A DNA stretch of 32,888 nucleotides, taken from Betaproteobacteria bacterium. Its GTDB lineage: Bacteria; Pseudomonadota; Gammaproteobacteria; Burkholderiales; SG8-39. Location: positions 1 to 32,888 of the forward strand of contig JAFAGU010000376.1 in NCBI GenBank assembly GCA_019237595.1, written 5' to 3'. Every line of letters starts with the position of its first letter. The stretch's first letter is position 1. Below, in pieces: positions 1 through 8,485 of the stretch. The notes below the pieces were generated by a model, which was not told the DNA's origin, ran no database searches, and was given only the letters and a program-made list of their open reading frames with translations. A program made the position numbers and the translations under genes.

Positions 1-594
1 GAGCTCCCAGCCGGCGGCGAGCAGGCTCTCCGTGTAGCCGCGCGGCAGCGCCTCCGGTGTCCTCGCGAAAGGGCTGAAGCGCCCGAGCGCCGCCGCCATG
101 TGGATCTGCGGCCGCTTCCAGTCCGGGACGCGCCAATCGAAGAACGGGCTGTTCAGCCACAAGGCCCTCACGCGCGAGGCGCGCGTGCCTTCCTCCTCGC
201 ACCGTGCCGCATAGAGCGAGCAGACGAGACCGCCGGTCGAATGCCCGGCCAGGAGCACCGGCGCGCCGATCTCCTCGATCGCGCGCGATAGGTCGGCGAA
301 GTATTCGGCGATGTCCTTGCAGAAGTTCGGATGCTGTCCGGGACGCAAGGAGCGTCCGTGCTTCCGCAGGTCGAGCGCATGGAAGGCGTAGCCCTCCGCG
401 GCGAAGCGGCGCGCCATGTGCGCCTGGAAGAAGTAATCGTTGTACCCGTGGATGTAGAGCACCGGGCCGAGCGGCGCTTCCCCGCCCGGCAGGCGCACGA
501 GCGTCGCCACGACTTCGCCGTCGTAGTCGTCGGGGAAGCGAAGCTCGAGCGCCTCGAACCCCGCGAGCAGCCGGTCAGGCCGCCAGCCGCTCAT
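1..594 (-). CDS. alpha/beta hydrolase (serine aminopeptidase-like), C-terminus cut by window edge
   Basis: Minus-strand translation from ATG at 594: MSGWRPDRLLAGFEALELRFPDDYDG...LYIHGYNDYFFQAHMARRFAAEGYAFHALDLRKHGRS...VLLAGHSTGGLVCSLYAARCE; HG and GHSTGG nucleophile-elbow motifs. Not listed as one ORF in the track because it is open at the edge. Confidence 0.85.
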   Translation of the reverse strand, partial: MSGWRPDRLLAGFEALELRFPDDYDGEVVATLVRLPGGEAPLGPVLYIHGYNDYFFQAHMARRFAAEGYAFHALDLRKHGRSLRPGQHPNFCKDIAEYFADLSRAIEEIGAPVLLAGHSTGGLVCSLYAARCEEEGTRASRVRALWLNSPFFDWRVPDWKRPQIHMAAALGRFSPFARTPEALPRGYTESLLAAGWEL

Positions 595-1636
595 GCCGCT
601 TCAGCGCCCAGTCGACGTGCTCGCGCACGAGCGCGGACGGGTGATTCTTCCTCGAAAGGAGGCTTCGCCTCACCTCCGGAGTGGACGGCGCGTTGCCAAG
701 CGCCACCGCGATGTTTCGCAACCAGCGCTCGTAGCCGATGCGCCGGATCGGCGAGCCGCGCAGCCGCTCGTCGAATTCCGCTTCGCTCCACGCGAAAAGC
801 GCCGCGAGGCTCGAGCCGTCGAGTCCGTTCCGAGGCGCGAAGTCCGGCTCCGCCGCGACCCGCGCAAAGCCGTTCCAAGGGCACACGGTCTGGCAGTCGT
901 CGCAGCCGTAGACTCGGTTGCCGATGAGCGGGCGAAGCGCTTCCGGAATCGCGCTCCGGTGCTCGATCGTGAGGTATGAGATGCAGCGCCGCGCGTCGAG
1001 CTGGTAGGGGCCCCGGATCGCGCCGGTCGGACAGGCCTCGATGCAGCGCTCGCAGGTGCCGCAATGCCCGGACGCCTCCCCGTCGACGGGAAGCTCGAGC
1101 TCGCAGAGGATCTCGCCGAGGAAGAACCACGAGCCCTCGCGGTCGAGGAGCAGCGTGTGCTTGCCCCGCCAGCCGATCCCGGCGCGGCGCGCGAGCTCGA
1201 CCTCCATGACCGGCGCTGAATCCGAGAAGGCGCGGTAGCGGAACGGCCCGATCGCCTGCTCGATCCGGTCGCAGAGTTTCTGCAGCCGAGATCGCAAGGT
1301 CTTGTGGTAGTCGCGGCCGCGCGCGTAGCGCGCGACCACCGCCTTCTCGCCGTCGCGCTCGACCTCGCGCGAGGAATCATTGAGGTAATCCATCCTGCAC
1401 GAGAGCACGCGCGAGGTGCCCGCCTGCAGGGCGCCGGGCCGCGCCCGGAGCGCGCCGTGGCGCGCCATATACTCCATCTCGCCGTGCCATCCGCGCGCCA
1501 GCCAATCCATGAGCCTCGGCTCCGCCGCCGAGAGGTCCGCGTCGGCGATGCCGACCGCCTGGAAACCGAGCTCGCGGCCCCAGCGCTTGATGTCTGCGGC
1601 GAGCGCGACGGGATCGTAAGGCAAGGAAGCGGCCAT
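575..1636 (-). CDS. queG: epoxyqueuosine reductase QueG
   Basis: 353 aa; two 4Fe-4S motifs CGTCERCIEACPTGAI and CDDCQTVCPWN, plus LDARRCISYLTIEHR. Confidence 0.95.
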   Translation of the reverse strand: MAASLPYDPVALAADIKRWGRELGFQAVGIADADLSAAEPRLMDWLARGWHGEMEYMARHGALRARPGALQAGTSRVLSCRMDYLNDSSREVERDGEKAVVARYARGRDYHKTLRSRLQKLCDRIEQAIGPFRYRAFSDSAPVMEVELARRAGIGWRGKHTLLLDREGSWFFLGEILCELELPVDGEASGHCGTCERCIEACPTGAIRGPYQLDARRCISYLTIEHRSAIPEALRPLIGNRVYGCDDCQTVCPWNGFARVAAEPDFAPRNGLDGSSLAALFAWSEAEFDERLRGSPIRRIGYERWLRNIAVALGNAPSTPEVRRSLLSRKNHPSALVREHVDWALKRHERLAA

Positions 1637-2094
1637 TGCTGAATCTTAAGTTGCCCGATGAGTCGGCGACGTTGCAGCTCGGCGCGAACCTCGCGCCCGG
1701 GCTCGCGCCGGGACACGTGCTATGGCTGCGCGGCGAGCTCGGAACGGGAAAAACCACGCTCGTCAGGGGCCTGCTCAGGGCCCTGGGGCACGCCGGCGCA
1801 GTCAAGAGCCCGACGTACACGCTGGTTGAACTTTATTCGGTTTCGAGATTAAACTTGTATCACTTTGATTTTTATCGGTTCAAGGATCGGTCGGAATGGC
1901 TGACCTCGGGCTTCAGGGAGTATTTCGGCGCGGACTCGGCCTGTATCGTCGAATGGCCGGAGCGCGTCGGGGGATTGCTGCCTCCGCCGGATCTGGAGGT
2001 GGCGCTCGGCTTCGAGGAGCCGGGACGCAGCGCGGCGCTTGCCGCGCATACGCCTTTTGGGCAGCACTGGCTCTCCTCGCTGCGCTCGGGATAG
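1636..2094 (+). CDS. tsaE: tRNA threonylcarbamoyladenosine biosynthesis ATPase TsaE
   Basis: P-loop GELGTGKTTLVRGLL, KSPTYTLVE, HFDFYRF, IVEWPERV; TTG start at 1636 (or in-frame TTG at 1651). Confidence 0.93.
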   Translation: MLNLKLPDESATLQLGANLAPGLAPGHVLWLRGELGTGKTTLVRGLLRALGHAGAVKSPTYTLVELYSVSRLNLYHFDFYRFKDRSEWLTSGFREYFGADSACIVEWPERVGGLLPPPDLEVALGFEEPGRSAALAAHTPFGQHWLSSLRSG

Positions 2095-3266
2095 AGGCCG
2101 CGCAGGCGCAGGTCGTCTCCAGTCGGATCTGGCCCGCGCGCGACTACACCCGGCTCACGATCGAATCGAAGCAGGAACTCAAATACAGCGTCTTCGCAGT
2201 GAAGGATCCCGAGCGGCTCGTGCTCGACCTCGAGGTGGGCGAGCTCTCTCCCGCGCTTGCCGAGCTGCACGGCAAGGTCACGACCGAGGATCCGTACATC
2301 CAGGGGCTGCGCGTCGCGCGCAACCGCCCCGGCGTCGTGCGCATCGTCCTCGACCTCAAGGCCGAGGTGAAGCCAGAGGTCTTCACGCTTGCGCCGATCG
2401 GCGAGTACGGCCACCGGCTCGTGCTCGACATCTACCCTGCCGTGGCGATCGATCCGCTGGCGCTGCTCATCGCCGAGAGCGAGAAGAAAGCGGCGGTCCT
2501 GACCGAGCCCGCAACCAGCGAGAAGCCGGTGCAGGAAAAGCCCAAGGTCGCACGCATGGCCACGGTCGTGATCGACGCGGGCCACGGCGGCGAAGACCCG
2601 GGGGCCATGGGGCGCCACGGCTCCCGCGAGAAGGACATCACGCTCGCGGTGGCGAGACGCCTGAAGACCCTCGTCGACGCGGAACCCGCCATGCGGGCGC
2701 TCCTCACGCGCGATGGGGACTACTTCCTGAAGCTCGGCGCCCGCGTGGAGAAGGCCCGCAAGGTCAAGGCGGACCTCTTCGTTTCGATCCACGCCGACGC
2801 CTTCGTGCGGCCCGACGCCCGCGGCTCGTCGGTGTTCGCGCTCTCGGAGCGCCGGGCGAGCTCCGAGGCAGCGCGCTGGCTCGCCAAGAAGGAGAACGAC
2901 GCCGACTTCATCGGCGGCGTAAACCTGCGCCTGAAGGACAGCTACGTCGACCGCACGCTGATGGACCTTTCCCAGACCGCGACGATCGACTACAGCCTGC
3001 GCGTCGGCGATGCGGTGCTGCGGCGCATCGGCTCGGTGAATAGCCTGCACAAGGGCCGCGTCGAGCAAGCGAGTTTCGCCGTCCTCACAGCCTTCGACGT
3101 GCCGTCGATCCTGATCGAGACCGCCTTCATCTCGAACCCCGAGGAAGAGAAGCGGTTGAACGACGACGCCTACCAGGACAAGCTCGCGCGGGCCATCCTG
3201 GAGGGGATCCGCGACTACTTCGCGAAGCACCCGCCCCGGCCGCAGTCCACGCTCGCCCTCAACTGA
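1953..3266 (+). CDS. amiC: N-acetylmuramoyl-L-alanine amidase (AmiC-type, AMIN + Amidase_3)
   Basis: Signal-like RAYAFWAALALLAALGIEAAQA, AMIN-like domain, VVIDAGHGGEDPGAMG, SIHADAF, and ETAFISNPEEE motifs. In-frame ATG at 1953 overlaps tsaE by about 140 nt; exact start uncertain. Confidence 0.92.
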   Translation: MAGARRGIAASAGSGGGARLRGAGTQRGACRAYAFWAALALLAALGIEAAQAQVVSSRIWPARDYTRLTIESKQELKYSVFAVKDPERLVLDLEVGELSPALAELHGKVTTEDPYIQGLRVARNRPGVVRIVLDLKAEVKPEVFTLAPIGEYGHRLVLDIYPAVAIDPLALLIAESEKKAAVLTEPATSEKPVQEKPKVARMATVVIDAGHGGEDPGAMGRHGSREKDITLAVARRLKTLVDAEPAMRALLTRDGDYFLKLGARVEKARKVKADLFVSIHADAFVRPDARGSSVFALSERRASSEAARWLAKKENDADFIGGVNLRLKDSYVDRTLMDLSQTATIDYSLRVGDAVLRRIGSVNSLHKGRVEQASFAVLTAFDVPSILIETAFISNPEEEKRLNDDAYQDKLARAILEGIRDYFAKHPPRPQSTLALN

Positions 3267-3894
3267 AGCGCGCGCGCAGCCAGGCGACGAGCGCGGGCGA
3301 TACCGAGAGCAGCACGATCCCGAGCACGACGAGCGTCAGGTTGGCGCGCACGAAGGCGATGTTGCCGAAGAAATACCCTGCGGCGCACATCGAGGAAACC
3401 CAGAGCACCGCCCCGCCGACGCAATAGGCAAGATAGCGCCCGTAAGGCATGCGTCCGATGCCCGCGACGAACGGCGCATAGGTGCGCACGATCGGCACGA
3501 AGCGCGCCAGGATGATCGTCTTTCCGCCGTGCCGTTCGTAGAACGCGTGCGCGCGCTGCAAGTGGACGGGATTCAGCCAGCGCGACTCGCGGTAGTGGAA
3601 GACTTTGGGGCCGATCCAGCGTCCCACCCAATAGTTGACGTTGTCCCCGCAGAGCGCCGCGGCGACGAGCGCGCCGGCAAGCACGGAGACCTGCATGCCG
3701 CCCACCGCCGCGATCGCGCCCGCGACGAAGAGGAGCGAATCCCCGGGCAGGAACGGCGCGACGACGAGCCCGGTCTCGCAGAAGACGATCAGGAAAAGCA
3801 GCCCGTACACCCATGCGCCGTGCTGAGCCACGAAGAGCTCGAGGTGGCGATCGAGATGCACGACGAGGTCCCACAGCCCGAGCACGAGGTCCAT
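3259..3894 (-). CDS. DedA/VTT family membrane protein
   Basis: 211 aa: FCETGLVVAPFLPGDSLLFVAGA, GDNVNYWVGRWIGPKVF, FVPIVRTYAPFVAGIGRMPY. Confidence 0.92.
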   Translation of the reverse strand: MDLVLGLWDLVVHLDRHLELFVAQHGAWVYGLLFLIVFCETGLVVAPFLPGDSLLFVAGAIAAVGGMQVSVLAGALVAAALCGDNVNYWVGRWIGPKVFHYRESRWLNPVHLQRAHAFYERHGGKTIILARFVPIVRTYAPFVAGIGRMPYGRYLAYCVGGAVLWVSSMCAAGYFFGNIAFVRANLTLVVLGIVLLSVSPALVAWLRARFS

Positions 3895-3918
3895 GCGCCG
3901 ATTCTATATACTCGCCTC

Positions 3919-5637
3919 GTGACCGCGATCCGAGTGCTGCCCGATCTTCTCATCAGCCAGATCGCGGCCGGCGAAGTGGTCGAGCGGCCCGCCTCGGTGC
4001 TGAAGGAGCTGCTCGAAAACAGCCTCGATGCCGGCGCCCGCGCCGTCACCGTCGCCCTCGAAGAAGGCGGAACGCGACGCGTCCACGTGGAGGACGACGG
4101 CGCGGGCATCGAAGCGGCCGAGCTTGCGCTCGCGCTGGCGCGGCACGCTACGAGCAAGATCGCGAGCCTGCCGGACCTGGAGGCCGTCTCGACCATGGGC
4201 TTCCGCGGCGAGGCGCTCGCCTCGATCGCCTCCGTCTCGCGGCTTTCGCTCGTGTCGCGCACCGCGCGCGCGCCGCATGCGAGCTCCATCAGCGCCGAAG
4301 GAGGCCGCGTCGGCGAGCCGCGCCCGGCCGCGCGTTCGCCCGGGACCACGGTCGCGGTCGAGGACCTCTACTTCAATACGCCTGCCCGCCGAAAATTCCT
4401 GCGGAGCGAAGCCACGGAATTCGGGCACTGCGACGAGGTCTTCACGCGCGTGGCGCTCGCGCGGCCCGAGGTCGCGTTCGTCCTCAAGCACAACGGCCGC
4501 GTGAGCCGGCACCTGCGCGTGCAGGACGCGGCGGAACGGGTTGCCGCGCTGCTGGGATCGGAGCTCGTCGAAGCGGCCGTCCCCGTGGAGGCCGCCGCCT
4601 CCGGCACCCTGCACCTCACCGGCCTTGCCGGAGGCCCGAACGTCGCGCGCACTCGCGCCGACGCGCAATATTTCTTCGTCAACGGGCGCTTCGTCCGCGA
4701 TCGCGTGCTTTCCCACGCGGCGCGCGAGGCGTACGCGGAGCTTCTGCACGGCGAGCGCCAGCCGGCCTACGTGCTCTTCCTGCAGATCGACCCGCGGCTC
4801 GTCGACGTGAACGTGCACCCGGCCAAGATCGAAGTGCGCTTCCGCGACCCCGGCGCAGTCCACCAATTCGTGCTGCACGCCCTGCAGCGAGCGCTTTCGG
4901 GCGGCGCGGCAGAGGCGCCGGTGGCCTACGCGCGAGTGGCAACGCAGCACGCCGTCGCGTCGCAAGGAACCTTCTCGCTCGCCCAGTCGGTCGCCTCCTA
5001 TCAACCCTCGTTCCAGCGCTCCGAACCGGAACAAAGAACGCCGCAGGATGCGGAAAACCCGCTCGGCTACGCGCTCGCGCAACTGCACGGCATCTATGTG
5101 CTCGCGCAGAACCGCGAAGGGCTCGTGCTCGTGGACATGCATGCCGCGCACGAGCGGATCCTCATGGAAAAGCTGAAGAAGAGCCTCGACGTCGGCGGCG
5201 TTCAGCGCCAGGCGCTGCTCGTGCCCGCGGCCTTCCGCGCCGAGGCGCTCGAGGTGGCGCTCGCCGAGGAGAATCGCGAAGTGATCGAACGGCTCGGCCT
5301 GGAGCTCAGCGTCGCGGGCCCGGGTGAGCTCGCCGTGCGCGCGGCGCCTGCGCCGCTCGCCGGCGGCGACGTCGTGGGGCTCGCTCGCGGCGTGCTGGCG
5401 GAAATGCGGGAGTACGGCGCGAGCCGCGTGCTGGCCGACCGGCAGAACGAGCTCCTCGCTACGATGGCCTGCCATGCCGCGGTGCGCGCGAACCGCTCGC
5501 TTACCCCCGCGGAAATGAACGCGCTGCTTCGCGAGATGGAGGAGACCGAGCGTTCCGGGAGCTGCAACCATGGCCGGCCCACCTGGTACCAGCTCACCCT
5601 CGCCGACCTCGACAAGCTCTTCCTCAGGGGCCGTTGA
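3919..5637 (+). CDS. mutL: DNA mismatch repair protein MutL
   Basis: GTG start at 3919; TAIRVLPDLLISQIAAGEVVERPASVLKELLENSLDAGA, DDGAGI, TMGFRGEALASI, GTTVAVEDLYFNTPARRKFL, C-terminal MACHAAVRANRSLTPAEM and GRPT. Confidence 0.96.
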   Translation: MTAIRVLPDLLISQIAAGEVVERPASVLKELLENSLDAGARAVTVALEEGGTRRVHVEDDGAGIEAAELALALARHATSKIASLPDLEAVSTMGFRGEALASIASVSRLSLVSRTARAPHASSISAEGGRVGEPRPAARSPGTTVAVEDLYFNTPARRKFLRSEATEFGHCDEVFTRVALARPEVAFVLKHNGRVSRHLRVQDAAERVAALLGSELVEAAVPVEAAASGTLHLTGLAGGPNVARTRADAQYFFVNGRFVRDRVLSHAAREAYAELLHGERQPAYVLFLQIDPRLVDVNVHPAKIEVRFRDPGAVHQFVLHALQRALSGGAAEAPVAYARVATQHAVASQGTFSLAQSVASYQPSFQRSEPEQRTPQDAENPLGYALAQLHGIYVLAQNREGLVLVDMHAAHERILMEKLKKSLDVGGVQRQALLVPAAFRAEALEVALAEENREVIERLGLELSVAGPGELAVRAAPAPLAGGDVVGLARGVLAEMREYGASRVLADRQNELLATMACHAAVRANRSLTPAEMNALLREMEETERSGSCNHGRPTWYQLTLADLDKLFLRGR

Positions 5638-6374
5638 TGGCAAAGGTCATGATCATCACGGGCGGCGGCCGCGGCATCGGCGCCGAGACGGCGAAGCTCG
5701 CCTCGGCGGCCGGCTACGCCATCTGCGTGAACTACGTGCGCGATCGCGCCGCCGCCGAGAGTCTGCTGAAGGGGCTGACGACCAAGTGCATCGCGGTCGC
5801 GGGTGACGTGTCCAAGGAAGAGGACGTCCTCAGGATCTTCGCCGAAACCGACCGGGCGCTCGGCCGCGTGACCGTGCTCGTGAACAACGCCGGCATCGTC
5901 GACCGCTCGCAGCGCGTGGAGCAGATCAGCGCGGCGCGTCTCGAGCGCATGTTCGCCATCAACGTCACGGGCAGCTTCCTTTGCGCGCGAGAGGCGGTGA
6001 AGCGGATGTCCACCCGCCACGGCGGCGCCGGCGGCGCGATCGTGAATGTCTCCTCCGCGGCGGCGAAGCTCGGCAGCCCGAACGACTACGTGGACTATGC
6101 GGCCTCCAAAGGCGCGATCGAAAGCTTCACCGTCGGCCTGGCGAAGGAAGTGGGCGGCGAAGGAATCCGCGTGAACGCCGTCCGGCCGGGCGTCATCCGC
6201 ACCGACATCCACCTCGCGAGCGGCGATCCTTCGCGGGTCGGGCGCATCGGCGGGGCCTCGCCGCTCGGGCGCCCCGGCGAGGCGGTGGAGGTGGCGCGCG
6301 CCATCCTCTGGCTCGCCTCGGACGAGGCTTCCTACACCACCGGCTCGATCCTCGACGTGACCGGAGGCCGCTGA
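5637..6374 (+). CDS. SDR family oxidoreductase
   Basis: TGGGRGIGAETAKLA cofactor motif, NNAG, YVDYAASKGAIESF, VNAVRPGVIRTDIH; ATG at 5637 overlaps the mutL stop (TGATG). Confidence 0.93.
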   Translation: MAKVMIITGGGRGIGAETAKLASAAGYAICVNYVRDRAAAESLLKGLTTKCIAVAGDVSKEEDVLRIFAETDRALGRVTVLVNNAGIVDRSQRVEQISAARLERMFAINVTGSFLCAREAVKRMSTRHGGAGGAIVNVSSAAAKLGSPNDYVDYAASKGAIESFTVGLAKEVGGEGIRVNAVRPGVIRTDIHLASGDPSRVGRIGGASPLGRPGEAVEVARAILWLASDEASYTTGSILDVTGGR

Positions 6375-7333
6375 CGCGCCGGGCTTTCGCGCTCCTCGGC
6401 CCGACGGCGAGCGGAAAATCGGCGCTCGCGCTTCGGCTCGCCGAGGCGCTGCCGGTCGAGATCGTCTCGCTCGACTCGGCGCTCGTGTACCGCGGACTGG
6501 ACATCGGCACGGCGAAGCCCTCGCCTTCCGAGCGCGAGCGCGTACCGCATCATCTGATCGACGTCGTGGATCCGGACGAGGCCTACTCCGCCGGAGCCTG
6601 GAGAGCGGCGGCGATCGAGGCGATCGAGGGAATTCTCTCCAGGGGTTGCGCGCCGCTGATCGTCGGCGGCACGATGCTTTACTACCGGGCGCTCGCCGCG
6701 GGGCTCGATGCCCTTCCTTCCCGCGACGTGCACATCCGCAAGCAGATCGACGCTGAAGCCATCGAGCGGGGCTGGCCGGCGCTGCATGCCGACCTCGCGC
6801 GCGTCGACGCGGCGAGCGCGGCGCGGATCATGCCGAACGACGCCCAGCGCATCCAGCGCGCGCTCGAGGTGTGGCGCATGACGGGCCGGCCCCTCAGCAG
6901 CCAGCGCGGCGCGGCGGCACCGAGCCTGCCCTTCCAGCTGAAGGGCTTCGCGCTGCTGCCCACAGACCGCGATCAGCTCAAGAAGGGCATCGAGCGCCGG
7001 TTCGACGCGATGCTCGCGCGCGGGCTCCTCGAGGAAGTCGAGGCGCTTAAGAAGCGCTACCGCCTGTCCGCGGAAAGCCCCAGCATGCGCGCGGTCGGAT
7101 ACCGGCAGGCCTGGGCGTTCCTGGCGGGCGCGATCGATCGCACCGAGATGCGCGAGCAGGCGATCGCGGCGACGCGCCAGCTCGCCAAGCGGCAGATGAC
7201 CTGGCTGCGAAGCGCTTCGAGCGAGTTTCGCTCGCTACTCCGGCTGGACGCCGGCGGCGGCGAGGATGCGCCGGTAGCTTTCCAGCTGCTCCTTGACGAG
7301 CTCGGCGAGGCGCTCGGGCGGCGCGGGCGCTAG
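6371..7333 (+). CDS. miaA: tRNA dimethylallyltransferase MiaA (apparent CTG start)
   Basis: RAFALLGPTASGKSALALRLAEALPVEIVSLDSALVYRGLDIGTAKPS...GGTMLYYRALAAGLDALP...AVGYRQAW...TRQLAKRQMTWLR. No in-frame ATG/GTG/TTG between 5981 and the P-loop; CTG 6371 overlaps the upstream TGA. Confidence 0.92.
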   Translation: MTRRAFALLGPTASGKSALALRLAEALPVEIVSLDSALVYRGLDIGTAKPSPSERERVPHHLIDVVDPDEAYSAGAWRAAAIEAIEGILSRGCAPLIVGGTMLYYRALAAGLDALPSRDVHIRKQIDAEAIERGWPALHADLARVDAASAARIMPNDAQRIQRALEVWRMTGRPLSSQRGAAAPSLPFQLKGFALLPTDRDQLKKGIERRFDAMLARGLLEEVEALKKRYRLSAESPSMRAVGYRQAWAFLAGAIDRTEMREQAIAATRQLAKRQMTWLRSASSEFRSLLRLDAGGGEDAPVAFQLLLDELGEALGRRGR

Positions 7334-8200
7334 CAGGAATCCCTGTTTTTCCGCCGCGGCGTGCACCTCCGGGCGCTGCATGGCCGCGAGGAACTCGCGC
7401 GAGAGTCGCTCCTGGATCTCCTTCGGCATGCGCGGCGGACCGAAGAGCCCTGCCCACGACGTGAGCGAGAACTTCGGCATGCCGGCCTCGGCGATCGTCG
7501 GCACCTCCGGCAGGCTCGGCGATCGCCTCGGGAGCGTGGTGACGAGCGCGCGCAGCCGGCCCTCGCGCAGGTGGGAAAGCGTCGTGCCGGAGGAGACCAC
7601 CATGAATTGGACCCGGCCGGCGAGGAGATCGGTCACGGCCTGCGGCTCGCCCTTGTAGGGCACGTGGACCATCTGGATGCCGGCGAGCGACGCGAAGTAA
7701 GCGGTCGAGACGATGCCCGTCGTATTGCCGGTCGCGTAGTTCAGCTTCTCGGGATTCGCGCGCGCATAGTCGATAAGCTCCGCGAGCGTGCGCGCCGGCA
7801 CGTCGGGATGCACGACCATGAAGAAGGTGTACCGGCCGACGTCCGCGACCGGCGTGAAGTCGGCCGACGGATCGTACGGCGGCGTCTTCTTCATCGCCGG
7901 GACCGCCGACATCGGGCTGTTGGTGGCCATGAGGAGCGTGTAGCCGTCGGGAGCCGCGCGGGCGACTTCGCTCGCCGCAATGGCGCCGTCTGCTCCGGCG
8001 CGGTCCTCGACGAGCATCGGCTGCCCGAGCGCCTGGCCGACCGGCGCGGCGATGAGCCGGGCGATCGTGTCGGTCGCCGAGCCGCCGGGGAACGGCACCA
8101 CGAGGCGCACCGGCTTGGAGGGAAACGCCTGCGCGAGCCCCTCGGCCGGCGGCGCAGCGAGCGCCGCGAGAACGAGCCACCATCCGGGCCTCAATCGCAT
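7235..8200 (-). CDS. tripartite tricarboxylate transporter substrate-binding protein (Bug/TctC family)
   Basis: 321 aa with signal peptide; FPSKPVRLVVPFPGGSATDTIARLIAAPVGQALGQPMLVEDRAGADGAIA, GRVQFMV, PTIAEAGMPKF. Confidence 0.93.
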   Translation of the reverse strand: MRLRPGWWLVLAALAAPPAEGLAQAFPSKPVRLVVPFPGGSATDTIARLIAAPVGQALGQPMLVEDRAGADGAIAASEVARAAPDGYTLLMATNSPMSAVPAMKKTPPYDPSADFTPVADVGRYTFFMVVHPDVPARTLAELIDYARANPEKLNYATGNTTGIVSTAYFASLAGIQMVHVPYKGEPQAVTDLLAGRVQFMVVSSGTTLSHLREGRLRALVTTLPRRSPSLPEVPTIAEAGMPKFSLTSWAGLFGPPRMPKEIQERLSREFLAAMQRPEVHAAAEKQGFLLAPAPPERLAELVKEQLESYRRILAAAGVQPE

Positions 8201-8210
8201 CTCCTCCTCC

Positions 8211-8438
8211 TTACTCGTTCTTCCAGACGCCCCGGATATTAAGCGCGGCGAGGAAAAACTGCAGTCCGATGAGCGCGTAGGCGCCGTCGTGCAAGCCCCA
8301 CGCCACCCACAGCACGTTGCTCGCGAGGAACACCCAGAAGCCGGCGGCGCGCTTGCGCGCCGAGCGCGAAGCGACCAGCCACGCCGCGGCCACGGTCGCC
8401 GCCATGGCGGGCCACTGCAGGAGGTCGAGATAGTCCAT
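8211..8438 (-). CDS. small integral membrane protein, about 3 TM helices (PnuC/SemiSWEET-like size; function unknown)
   Basis: 75 aa: MDYLDLLQWPAMAATVAAAWLVASRSARKRAAGFWVFLASNVLWVAWGLHDGAYALIGLQFFLAALNIRGVWKNE; hydrophobic pattern and coherent coding. Confidence 0.7.
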   Translation of the reverse strand: MDYLDLLQWPAMAATVAAAWLVASRSARKRAAGFWVFLASNVLWVAWGLHDGAYALIGLQFFLAALNIRGVWKNE

Positions 8439-8485
8439 CGCCCAGGTCAGACAATAAAATCCGGTGTCACGTTCGAGGGGCGCAC

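Noticed and set aside
1872-3230. 452-aa minus ORF antisense to amiC
   Set aside because: Shadow ORF; + strand has AMIN and amidase motifs and a signal peptide.
3904-5643. 579-aa minus ORF antisense to mutL
   Set aside because: Shadow ORF; mutL motifs on the + strand are unambiguous.
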